Source of the DNA: Chloroflexota bacterium | Lineage (GTDB): Bacteria > Chloroflexota > UBA5177 > JANWHV01 | Direction: 5' to 3' | DNA length: 5,824 bases | NCBI GenBank assembly: GCA_028287725.1 | Contig: JAQBPC010000024.1 | Span: 1 to 5,824, forward strand | In this document: piece by piece, positions 1 to 5,824 of the stretch | How the letters are laid out: each line of letters starts with the position of its first letter | How positions within the stretch are numbered: the stretch's first letter is position 1 | Translations under genes and position numbers: made by a program | Notes under the pieces: generated by a model | Databases searched by the model: none | Told to the model about the DNA's origin: nothing | Seen by the model: only the letters and a program-made list of their open reading frames with translations

Positions 1-2
1 AA

Positions 3-1325
3 CCTGGCGACATCGCGGCGATTGCGGCATCCGGTCAAATGCACGGAGCCACGCTGCTCGATGTACATGGGGACGTTGTGCGCCCATGCATCTTGTGGAA
101 TGACCAGAGAAGCGCACCGCAATGTGACGAAATCACCCGCCTGGTCGGCACGCCACGTTTGCTTGAGCTCACCGGCAATGTACCCTTGGCAGGGTTTACC
201 GCGCCAAAGCTCCTTTGGGTGCGAGAGCACGAGCCAGAGAGATGGGCGCGGACCGCCCATGTGCTATTGCCGCGTGATTATCTCAATTGGAGGCTGACCG
301 GCGCCCTGGCAAGTGAGCCGTCGGACGCGGCAGGCACGTTGCTCTTCGACGTCCACGCACGACGATGGTCGACCGACATGCTCGCAGTCCTCGAGCTAGA
401 TCCGGGGCTCATGCCTGAGGTGCTTCCGTCGGCGGGAATCGTGGGAAGGATCAGCCAACGGGCATCGAAGGATACCGGGCTGCTCGAGGGAACGCCGGTA
501 ATGAGCGGCGGGGCGGACAATGCCTGCGCGGCAGCAGGTTCCGGCGTATTACAGCCCGGCCAGGTGCTCTGTAGCGTCGGCACGTCCGGCACCGTCGTCG
601 CCCCGGTCGGCTTAACCGTCGGTAACCCTGGACACAACGTGCACCTATTCTGCCACGTTTCACCTCGTACAAATTATCTTATGGGTGTTGTTTTATCCGC
701 TGGAGGGGCCCTTCGTTGGTTCCGTGATACGTGCTGCCCGGACCTAGTACTTGCTGCCCGGAGCGCTGGAACGGACGACTATACGGCGATCATGACGGAG
801 GCCGCTACTGCCCCGATCGGCGCCGAGGGACTGATTTTCCTTCCGTACCTTACAGGCGAGAGGACACCACACGGGACCGCGGCGGCACGCGGCGTGTTTT
901 TCGGCTTGAGTCCACGCCATACACGCGGGCATATGGCGCGAGCCGTCATCGAAGGCGTGAGCTTTGCCCTGGGACAGTCGCTCGACTTGCTAAGGAGCGC
1001 CGGAGTAGAGCACAATACAGTGCGCCTTACGGGCGGCGGAGCGAAAAGCCCGTTTTGGCAACAGATACTCGCCGACGTCTTCAACTGTCCGGTCGCAATT
1101 CAACCGGCGGATGAAGGGCCGGCATATGGCGCCGGGCTGCTGGCTGCCGTTGGAGCGGGTTCCTTCGTTTCTATTGAGGAGGCCGGCGAGCGCATTCAAC
1201 CAAGTGGAGAAATTGCACCGCGCGATAGTGCCGTCGCTATTTACGGGAAAACTGCTGAAGTCTTCGCCAATCTATATTCGGCACTTGAGCCAATGTTCAA
1301 TGCGCGGCTTGCACTTGAGCAATAA
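3..1325 (+). CDS. xylB: Xylulokinase (FGGY carbohydrate kinase), 5'-truncated by the window edge
   Basis: Phosphorylates D-xylulose to D-xylulose 5-phosphate with ATP in the cytoplasm, feeding xylose into the pentose phosphate pathway (family knowledge). The frame is open from position 3 to a TAA at 1323-1325, about 440 visible codons. SGQMHG (30-47) and the following ILWNDQRS segment are typical of xylulokinases and normally lie some 70-80 residues into the protein, so the ATG at 39 is internal; the N-terminus with the first catalytic-site Asp is missing. GGADN at 507-521 holds the likely catalytic-base Asp (codon 516-518). GTSGTV (579-596) is the start of the FGGY_C ATPase fold. FFGLSPRHTRGHMARAVIEG (897-956) fits the second FGGY signature, and TGGGAKS (1029-1049) is the nucleotide-binding glycine loop. 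No frameshift or missing C-terminal part is seen. The DYLNWRLTG and LLFDV segments favour xylulokinase over glycerol kinase or gluconokinase, but substrate is not proven. No clear terminator follows. Confidence 0.9.
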   Translation, partial: PGDIAAIAASGQMHGATLLDVHGDVVRPCILWNDQRSAPQCDEITRLVGTPRLLELTGNVPLAGFTAPKLLWVREHEPERWARTAHVLLPRDYLNWRLTGALASEPSDAAGTLLFDVHARRWSTDMLAVLELDPGLMPEVLPSAGIVGRISQRASKDTGLLEGTPVMSGGADNACAAAGSGVLQPGQVLCSVGTSGTVVAPVGLTVGNPGHNVHLFCHVSPRTNYLMGVVLSAGGALRWFRDTCCPDLVLAARSAGTDDYTAIMTEAATAPIGAEGLIFLPYLTGERTPHGTAAARGVFFGLSPRHTRGHMARAVIEGVSFALGQSLDLLRSAGVEHNTVRLTGGGAKSPFWQQILADVFNCPVAIQPADEGPAYGAGLLAAVGAGSFVSIEEAGERIQPSGEIAPRDSAVAIYGKTAEVFANLYSALEPMFNARLALEQ

Positions 1326-1467
1326 AGCCATAAAGTTTTCAGGTAATTGCACTACAGTTCGGAAGCACAGCAGGGGCGCAAAAGGGACTATTTGGCGGCA
1401 AAAACCACCTTTGAGGCGGCTAGAAACCCCGAAATACGCGGCGCAGATCCAAAATTGCATTCAACTA
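1326..1467. other. Non-coding gap downstream of xylB
   Basis: This stretch holds no convincing gene: the short open frames crossing it run out of phase from xylB and have no family resemblance. It is richer in A and T than the genes around it. I looked for a hairpin followed by a T run to end xylB and found none, so xylB may end by a factor-dependent mechanism or read through towards the zinc-ribbon gene. The pentamer ATTGC occurs three times near the promoter (1454-1458, 1467-1471, 1474-1478). Confidence 0.6.
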
Positions 1468-1496
1468 TTGCGAATTGCTATCGAATAAGGTATACT
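1468..1496 (+). promoter_or_regulatory. Sigma70-type promoter of the zinc-ribbon gene
   Basis: The -35 element TTGCGA (1468-1473) matches four of six consensus bases. A 17-bp spacer is followed by the -10 element TATACT (1491-1496), which matches five of six. Transcription would start near 1503, giving a leader of about 170 nt before the ATG at 1673. A weaker alternative uses TTGCAT at 1455-1460 with TATCGA at 1479-1484. Confidence 0.7.
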
Positions 1497-1502
1497 ACGG
1501 CC

Positions 1503-1672
1503 CGGTTAAGGACCGCATCCTCGTGATGCAATCCGGTTCGCCTTTTCGGTTCCGTCGAGACGCTAGCACCTCGATGAATCCCGCATCCAGCGGCTAAGGG
1601 CTCACCGGGCAGCTCGTTCGACGTGCAACCTTACCACTGGTTTCTCAAAGTTCAAGGGATTCAGAGGCCTTC
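1503..1672 (+). other. Inferred long 5' leader of the zinc-ribbon mRNA
   Basis: The segment lies between the predicted transcription start and the ATG at 1673 and contains no credible gene. Small potential hairpins are visible: GCATC/GATGC around 1515-1529, and TCGAG (1555-1559) with CTCGA (1570-1574) around a 10-nt loop. A ribosome-binding site, AGAGG at 1663-1667, sits five bases before the ATG. It does not match any riboswitch, T-box or tRNA pattern I recognise. Long structured leaders are known for cold-shock mRNAs, but that link is only an analogy here. Confidence 0.4.
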
Positions 1673-1987
1673 ATGTACCAGGACAAAACCCTCGTCTGTC
1701 GTGACTGCGGTCAGGAGTTCATTTTCAGCGCCGGAGAGCAGGAGTTCTTCGCTTCTAAGGGGCTGCAGAATGAGCCTGGTCGTTGCACAAGTTGCCGGAC
1801 CGCGCGGCGTTCATCGGGTGGAATGGGCGGTGGCGCACGCTCTGGCGGTAATCGCGAGATGACGACGGTGACCTGCTCGTCTTGCGGGCAACCGGCGCAG
1901 GTGCCGTTCGTGCCGCGGAACGATAAGCCGGTCTACTGCAGCGACTGCTTCTCGAAGCAGCGTTCCTACAGCGGTAGCTACCGGTAA
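1673..1987 (+). CDS. Small double zinc-ribbon protein (zinc-ribbon domain plus CxxC-x17-CxxC module)
   Basis: A 104-residue protein with two predicted zinc sites of four cysteines each. The N-terminal module has C9/C12 and C38/C41, with the characteristic DKTLVCRDCGQEF start and GEQEFFASKG and NEPGRC segments of the probable zinc-ribbon family (zinc-ribbon/Tbcl type). A Gly/Arg/Ser-rich linker (about 43-62) follows. The C-terminal module has C68/C71 and C89/C92 with exactly 17 residues between the pairs, and an FVPRNDKPVYCSDCF segment typical of CxxC-x17-CxxC proteins. None of the CxxC pairs is followed by His, so this is not a c-type cytochrome, although such proteins are sometimes so named. 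There is no signal peptide or membrane segment, so it is probably cytoplasmic. The function is unknown; nucleic-acid or protein binding is an inference from the zinc ribbons and basic linker. The gene is monocistronic, with its own promoter at 1468-1496 and terminator at 2009-2042. The start is supported by AGAGG five bases upstream. Confidence 0.9.
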   Translation: MYQDKTLVCRDCGQEFIFSAGEQEFFASKGLQNEPGRCTSCRTARRSSGGMGGGARSGGNREMTTVTCSSCGQPAQVPFVPRNDKPVYCSDCFSKQRSYSGSYR

Positions 1988-2008
1988 ACAACGCTCTCAT
2001 TGCTAGCC

Positions 2009-2042
2009 AAAACCCCCCGGGGCAATTGCCCCGGGGGGTTTT
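2009..2042. terminator. Bidirectional Rho-independent terminator between convergent genes
   Basis: A perfect 34-nt palindrome: four A, six C, four G and one C form the left arm (2009-2023), an AATT loop lies at 2024-2027, and the exact complement occupies 2028-2042, ending in four T. The 15-bp stem is almost all G:C apart from the terminal A:T pairs, and the T run appears at the 3' side on both strands. It lies 21 bases after the zinc-ribbon stop and 24 bases beyond the RNase J stop, so it can end both transcripts. The T run is short (four), which the very stable stem may offset. Confidence 0.93.
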
Positions 2043-2066
2043 GTGTTGTCGCGCTATGTGTGCCGA

Positions 2067-3839
2067 TTAGACCTCGGTAATGACCGGCAGCACCATTGGC
2101 CGTAAACCGATTTGCTGGTGCACGTAGGTGCCGATACTCTCCTTGATCAGATCGCCGAGAAGCCGGTACTCCACTTCACCACGTCGTAACCGCTGAAGCG
2201 CGCGCATCACACGCTCTTGCGCCCCGGTCAGCAGGGCCTCGCTTTCGGCAGGGAGCCCACGCGCGATAATCTCTGGTGTGGCGACCGGTCGCCCTGTGTT
2301 GCGCTCCACCACGACGGAAGCAATGAGCAGGCCGTCCGCGGCGAGCGCCCGCCGGTCGCGGAGCACGACATTGTTCACGGTGCCGACGGTCAGGCCGTCG
2401 ACAAGCACCGAACCGTGCGGCACCGAACCATGGATACGAGAGCGCTGAACGCCCAGGTCAAGAATGTCACCCAGGCTCGGCATCAGCACATTCTCTTCTG
2501 GGATGCCCTGCTCAACTGCCAGACGCTTATAATGCACCATCATGCGATATTCGCCATGGAATGGCGCCGCATAGCGCGGGCGCACAATCTGCAGCAGCTC
2601 GCGGTGGTCTTCGCGCGCCGCGTGGCCGGAAACATGGATGTTTGGCGTGACGCTGGGATACAGCACCTCGGCGCCGGCGCGGAACAAGTTGTCGATTGTC
2701 CGCCCCACCGATTCCTCGTTGCCGGGAACCGGCGTCGCGGCCATCACCACGGTATCGCCGGGAGTGATGCGAATTTGGCGATGCTCGCCAACAGCTATGC
2801 GCGAGAGCGCCGCGGCCGGCTCTCCCTGACTTCCGGTCGTGATCAATACCAACTGCTCGGGCTTCCAGCGACGCATATCGTCGGCCCGTATCACGCTGCC
2901 ATCAGGGACGTCGATGTAACCAAGCTCCTCGGCAACGCTCAGGTTTCGCTCCATAGAGCGCCCCACAAGCACGGAGACGCGACCCAGGCGGTGCGCAGAG
3001 TTGATGAGATTTGCCACGCGATCGATATTTGATGCGAAAGTCGTGACGATGACCCGCCCCGGCGCCTTGCGAACAATTTCCTCGAGCGCCGCGGTGACTA
3101 CCGATTCCGGTCCTGTCCGCCCGGGCGATTCGATGCGCACGCAGTCGGCGAGCAATGCCGTAACACCCTCGTCGCCAAGCTGCCGCAAGCGTGCCAAGCT
3201 CTGCTCGGGCATCCCGGCAAATTTCCAGTCGCCGGTATACACCACGGGTCCGACGGGAGAATGAATCACCACGCAGTACGCGTCGGGAATGCTATGCCCG
3301 ACCTGGATGAACTCGATTTGAAGGCCGCCGAGCTTGAGCTGCTTCCGCGGGTCGACCGATCGTAGCTCTACGAGGTGCCGCGCGTTCCGCTCGGTCAGTC
3401 GAGCCTCGGCAAGTCCAAGTGCCAGTGGTGACCCGTACACGGGGATAGGCTTTGTGCTCCCCAACGAGATAACGACGTGCGCCAATGCGCCGATGTGATC
3501 TTCATGGCCGTGGGTTATGACAATACCGCGAAGCTGATCGAGATGCTCCCGAATATATCTTGTGTCGGGAATGATCAGATCGATACCCAGCATCTCCCCT
3601 TCGGGGAATTTTACGCCGGCATCGATCAGCACGAGGTCGCGCCCGTATTGTAAAAGTGTGCAGTTCTTCCCCACCTCGCCGACGCCACCCAATGGGATGA
3701 CACGAAGGGACGTATTTGCCGGCGCCTGAGTCTGCCGGGTGGCTTCCACGGCCTGGCGAGGTGCCTCCTCCCGCTTGACCGACGGCCGCTCCGTAGTTGG
3801 CGACACCTCCGAACGGCGCGAACCGAAACGGTGACCCAT
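2067..3839 (-). CDS. rnj: Ribonuclease J (metallo-beta-lactamase/beta-CASP RNase)
   Basis: Zinc-dependent 5'-3' exoribonuclease and endoribonuclease of mRNA decay and of 5'-end and rRNA maturation; cytoplasmic (family knowledge). The 590-residue protein is complete. Metallo-beta-lactamase motifs: HGHEDH at residues 110-115 (3495-3512), GHSIPD with H182, and YTGDW with D204. The beta-CASP domain (about 220-375) has the motif A acid D232 in DCVRIESPGRTGPE, where RNase J usually shows Ser-Thr-Asn after the Asp. HVSGHA (402-407), the substrate-phosphate pocket motif of RNase J, and PFHGEY with metal ligand H428 follow. The C-terminal domain is full length and ends in PMVLPVITEV, like other family members. 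Residues 1-44 are a polar, Arg/Glu/Pro/Thr-rich extension, some 35 residues longer at this end than Bacillus RNase J1, and probably disordered. The ATG at 3839 is supported by AAGGA (3849-3853, minus strand) nine bases upstream. It converges on the zinc-ribbon gene and diverges from the TPR gene. No strong promoter was found. Confidence 0.96.
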   Translation of the reverse strand: MGHRFGSRRSEVSPTTERPSVKREEAPRQAVEATRQTQAPANTSLRVIPLGGVGEVGKNCTLLQYGRDLVLIDAGVKFPEGEMLGIDLIIPDTRYIREHLDQLRGIVITHGHEDHIGALAHVVISLGSTKPIPVYGSPLALGLAEARLTERNARHLVELRSVDPRKQLKLGGLQIEFIQVGHSIPDAYCVVIHSPVGPVVYTGDWKFAGMPEQSLARLRQLGDEGVTALLADCVRIESPGRTGPESVVTAALEEIVRKAPGRVIVTTFASNIDRVANLINSAHRLGRVSVLVGRSMERNLSVAEELGYIDVPDGSVIRADDMRRWKPEQLVLITTGSQGEPAAALSRIAVGEHRQIRITPGDTVVMAATPVPGNEESVGRTIDNLFRAGAEVLYPSVTPNIHVSGHAAREDHRELLQIVRPRYAAPFHGEYRMMVHYKRLAVEQGIPEENVLMPSLGDILDLGVQRSRIHGSVPHGSVLVDGLTVGTVNNVVLRDRRALAADGLLIASVVVERNTGRPVATPEIIARGLPAESEALLTGAQERVMRALQRLRRGEVEYRLLGDLIKESIGTYVHQQIGLRPMVLPVITEV

Positions 3840-3848
3840 TCTTTAAAT

Positions 3849-3853
3849 TCCTT
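3849..3853 (-). promoter_or_regulatory. Ribosome-binding site of RNase J
   Basis: On the minus strand this reads AAGGA, preceded by T (TAAGGA), nine bases before the ATG at 3839. It supports the long-form start that includes the 44-residue N-terminal extension rather than a start nearer the catalytic domain. Confidence 0.75.
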
Positions 3854-3904
3854 ACACGCGTAGATCTAGCGAAATTTCCTGTTTGCTTCTTCTTACCGGA
3901 GTGT

Positions 3905-3968
3905 ACACCAACACCGGCCTCATTGCCCGAACCGCCTGCCTGTGCCATGTCAACGGCCTTATTGGTGT
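3905..3968. repeat. Interrupted inverted repeat in the divergent intergenic region
   Basis: ACACCAA at 3905-3911 is the exact reverse complement of TTGGTGT at 3962-3968. Just inside, GGCC at 3916-3919 can pair with GGCC at 3955-3958, leaving a small asymmetric internal loop (4 and 3 nt) and a 35-nt terminal loop. The element lies 66-129 bases upstream of the RNase J start. If RNase J is transcribed from upstream of it, it would fold in that mRNA leader; as DNA it could be an operator. The arms are short enough that chance is possible. Confidence 0.35.
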
Positions 3969-4013
3969 GGCCCAAAAGCCGGCTACGGGAGGAGGCCTTA
4001 CCAAAGCTCGTTG

Positions 4014-4022
4014 TGATATGAT
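4014..4022 (+). promoter_or_regulatory. Extended -10 promoter of the TPR gene
   Basis: TGATATGAT contains a TGn extension directly before the hexamer TATGAT (4017-4022), which matches five of six bases of TATAAT. No good -35 lies 16-18 bp upstream, as is tolerated for extended -10 promoters. Transcription would start near 4029, giving a leader of about 37 nt. Confidence 0.5.
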
Positions 4023-4048
4023 GCGGATTGCATTTGGAGCTACCGGCG

Positions 4049-4054
4049 AAAGGA
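4049..4054 (+). promoter_or_regulatory. Ribosome-binding site of the TPR gene
   Basis: AAAGGA lies 11 bases before the GTG at 4066. The spacing is on the long side but workable. An in-frame TAG at 4063-4065 directly precedes the GTG, so no start further upstream is possible in this frame. Confidence 0.55.
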
Positions 4055-4065
4055 ACATAGTGTAG

Positions 4066-5824
4066 GTGGGCAAGAAGAGCCGCGCCAAAAAGGCATCCAC
4101 ACCAGTGGAGCGCCCCGCAGGCGAGAGCGATGGACTTATAGAATTTATTCGCCAACTGATCCGCGATCGGCAGTTCGATGAGGCGATGCGCGCCGCGGTT
4201 ACGCTCGTCGAGAGCGATCCGCTAAATCCGCTTGCGCATGCCATTTTGGGTTCGATGCTTGCCCAAATGGATCGCCCTCAAGATGCAGTTCGACACTACG
4301 AGATGGCTATTCGCCTTGGCATGAAGAATGACGCCGAGGTCTATCGAAGCCTCGCGGTGACCGCAAGCCTTTCGCGGTTGCCGATTAACGCGTTGAACGC
4401 CGCGCGACTTGGCAGCAAGCTACAGACCACACCGGAGCAGCGTGAGCTCTTCGATTCGGTGATTGCCGGCAGCGAGACGTACTTGCGCCAGCTTATTGGT
4501 CAGCGAGATATCGCCATGCAGGTCGCGGAGCGCACCATGCTGCTCATCGAAGGCTGTACGCGGGCCCTGCAGGCAAACGAGCCGGATCGGGCGCGACAAC
4601 GAGCGTTGAGCGCAACGCAGGAAGCGCCGAACTGGCCAATCACCTGGAATAACCTGGCAATGCTCCTGTTTGGACTCAACGAGATACCCGAGGCGATTGC
4701 CGCCAGCGAGCAGGGCCTGAGTGCCGTTGGTGAAGATGATCCCACAATCCTGACAACGCTCGTCCGTCTCTACCAGGTAACTGGACAGCATGAAGCGGCC
4801 AAAGCTGCCCTGAAGCGGTTGACGGCCATGCCCAATCCGGATGTGGCGGCGAGCGAGGAGATTGCCAAGGGCTACGCCATATTGGAAGACGACGAGCAGG
4901 TCTACGACGTGTTGTCGGGCTTTACGGGCGAGGATAACACGCTACACCCCGTTGGCCGATATCTTCTGGGCGTCGCCGCGGCCAATATCGGGAAGCGCGA
5001 CGAGGCACGTGCCGCGTGGCGCAACCTGGCGCGGGAGGGTCTCACCCAGGTTCGGTCTTTCACGGAAATGCTGGCTCGCAACGAAGAGCCGCCGACCCCA
5101 GGCGCGCGCTTCCCATACTTTGCAGCGGCGGAGGTCGTACCGGGAGCCGTGCTCGAGGAAGTGCTCACCGCTGCGCAAACGGATCCGGATTCGGCGGGGG
5201 TGGAAGAGGCGGCCGAACGATTCCCCTTCCTCCCGTTTGCGCTCACCGAGAACTTCTACGCCCCGATCATCGATCCGCGTTTAGCTATTGAATTATTGCT
5301 GCGACTCGCAAACCCGGAACTTACAGCCGCGATTGGTCGGTTTGCCTCGAGTCGGTCACTCGGCGACTATGATCGCTTATATGCGCACCTTGCGCTGCGG
5401 GGCGCCGATCTGGAGGATGCCACCGCCACCTCGTCGGTGTGGTTAAACGGCCGCCGCAGAGATCTCACGCTGCCAAAATTGCATCTTCACCCACAGAGCG
5501 CGCCGAAGTACGGCGAGGAGATCGCCGCGCTGATGGCTCGGGGGGCCGAGGCGCAGCAGCAAGACGACGCAGCGGGTGCTGCTGACGCCTATCGGCAAGT
5601 TCTCGAGGCCGATCCATCGATCCAGGAGGCGCAGCACAATTTGGGAACAGCGTTGTTGCTCACCGGGATCATGGAGGAGGGCGAGGCACATCTGCGCACG
5701 TCACTCGAGATGGACCCCGAGTACATTCTGGCACGCTGCAACCTTGCGTCTCTCGAGTTGAGCCGCGGAAATCTTGCCGGAGCCCACAGTTTTCTGGATC
5801 CGGTGGATTCTAAGGTAGAATTCA
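4066..5824 (+). CDS. Tetratricopeptide-repeat protein, 3'-truncated by the window edge
   Basis: The frame is open from GTG at 4066 to the window end, 586 codons without a stop; the C-terminus is missing. GTG is chosen because a TAG lies immediately upstream and AAAGGA sits 11 bases before it; the next in-frame GTG (4105) has a weaker site. The N-terminus is lysine-rich (GKKSRAKKA) with no signal peptide or membrane segment, so the protein is probably cytoplasmic. TPR-like helix pairs are seen at about residues 24-124 (for example DEAMRAAVTLVESDP and ILGSMLAQMDRPQDAVRHYEMAI), 190-326 (WNNLAMLLFGLNEIPEAIAASEQGL, DEARAAWRNLA) and 487-586 (AADAYRQVLEADP, NLGTALLLTGIMEEGEAHLRTSLEMDP). Residues about 327-480 show no clear repeat. 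TPR solenoids are protein-binding scaffolds; no catalytic motif is visible and no specific partner can be named. It is transcribed divergently from RNase J, which may mean shared control but does not show a shared pathway. Confidence 0.85.
   Translation, partial: MGKKSRAKKASTPVERPAGESDGLIEFIRQLIRDRQFDEAMRAAVTLVESDPLNPLAHAILGSMLAQMDRPQDAVRHYEMAIRLGMKNDAEVYRSLAVTASLSRLPINALNAARLGSKLQTTPEQRELFDSVIAGSETYLRQLIGQRDIAMQVAERTMLLIEGCTRALQANEPDRARQRALSATQEAPNWPITWNNLAMLLFGLNEIPEAIAASEQGLSAVGEDDPTILTTLVRLYQVTGQHEAAKAALKRLTAMPNPDVAASEEIAKGYAILEDDEQVYDVLSGFTGEDNTLHPVGRYLLGVAAANIGKRDEARAAWRNLAREGLTQVRSFTEMLARNEEPPTPGARFPYFAAAEVVPGAVLEEVLTAAQTDPDSAGVEEAAERFPFLPFALTENFYAPIIDPRLAIELLLRLANPELTAAIGRFASSRSLGDYDRLYAHLALRGADLEDATATSSVWLNGRRRDLTLPKLHLHPQSAPKYGEEIAALMARGAEAQQQDDAAGAADAYRQVLEADPSIQEAQHNLGTALLLTGIMEEGEAHLRTSLEMDPEYILARCNLASLELSRGNLAGAHSFLDPVDSKVEF

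Larger units (their letters stand above)
3840..4065. other. Divergent intergenic region between RNase J and the TPR gene
   Basis: These 226 bases separate two genes that start back to back. They hold the RNase J ribosome-binding site, an interrupted inverted repeat (3905-3968), a 7-bp direct repeat GGCCTTA (3955-3961 and 3994-4000), and the extended -10 promoter and ribosome-binding site of the TPR gene. On the minus strand a perfect TTGACA lies at 3948-3953, but no acceptable -10 follows at 16-19 bp, so the RNase J promoter is unresolved. The open frames crossing the region look like chance. Confidence 0.6.

Noticed and set aside
1501..1560. Possible tRNA or riboswitch suggested by GGTTCG in the zinc-ribbon leader.
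   Set aside because: No cloverleaf, acceptor stem or T-arm can be formed, and no known riboswitch core is recognisable.
1673..1987. Reading the CxxC pairs as cytochrome c heme sites.
   Set aside because: None of the four CxxC pairs is followed by His and there is no signal peptide; spacing fits zinc ribbons.
2217..3032. 271-codon plus-strand open frame inside RNase J.
   Set aside because: It is antisense to conserved RNase J domains, its composition is rich in His, Arg and Ala as expected from reverse reading of a GC-rich gene, and it has no family resemblance.
3948..3953. Perfect TTGACA on the minus strand as the -35 of RNase J.
   Set aside because: No acceptable -10 hexamer occurs 16-19 bp downstream, so a promoter cannot be supported.
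3883..4065. 60-codon plus-strand open frame ending directly before the TPR start.
   Set aside because: It has no ribosome-binding site, no recognisable family, and the predicted promoter for the TPR gene lies inside it.
3502..4155. 217-codon open frame on the minus strand overlapping the start of RNase J and the TPR gene, including a Gly/Lys-rich stretch starting MAQAGGSGNE at 3948.
   Set aside because: It runs out of phase through clearly conserved RNase J coding sequence and antisense to the TPR gene, resembles no family, and lacks a ribosome-binding site at either ATG.
4841..5284. 147-codon Arg-rich plus-strand open frame within the TPR gene.
   Set aside because: It is a shifted-frame reading of the continuous TPR frame, which has real repeat motifs on both sides of the interval.

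Overview
This is chromosomal bacterial DNA, moderately GC-rich, with four protein genes and no phage, transposon, CRISPR or RNA-gene signature. My best guess for the host is a Chloroflexota bacterium, possibly of the Thermomicrobia type. The grounds are a two-module CxxC zinc-ribbon protein of the kind common in that phylum, an RNase J with a polar N-terminal extension, a GTG start and the base composition. This is recall of family traits, not a database result, so the phylum is a moderate-to-low confidence call.

Layout, left to right. (1) Positions 3-1325, plus strand: the C-terminal ~440 residues of a xylulokinase-type FGGY sugar kinase (xylB), whose N-terminus lies outside the window. (2) Positions 1326-1672: a non-coding gap with a good sigma70-type promoter (1468-1496) and an inferred leader of about 170 nt. 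(3) Positions 1673-1987, plus strand: a 104-residue protein with two zinc-binding CxxC...CxxC modules. (4) Positions 2009-2042: a perfect GC-rich palindrome flanked by A and T runs, a bidirectional intrinsic terminator between convergent genes. (5) Positions 2067-3839, minus strand: complete ribonuclease J with all metal-binding motifs. (6) Positions 3840-4065: a divergent intergenic region with an inverted repeat and an extended -10 promoter for the next gene. (7) From 4066 to the window end, plus strand: a cytoplasmic tetratricopeptide-repeat protein with a GTG start, cut by the right edge.

The genes do not form one operon. xylB belongs to pentose catabolism, probably with partners to the left. 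The zinc-ribbon gene has its own promoter and terminator. RNase J and the TPR gene diverge from a shared intergenic region. RNase J is a central mRNA-decay and 5'-end/rRNA maturation enzyme. The zinc-ribbon and TPR proteins could be accessory, but nothing in the sequence ties them to it functionally.

I looked for an undescribed system and did not find convincing evidence of one. The points most worth a second look are the long leader before the zinc-ribbon gene, the inverted repeat in the RNase J/TPR intergenic region, the RNase J N-terminal extension with its altered motif A, and the TPR protein's repeat-free central segment.
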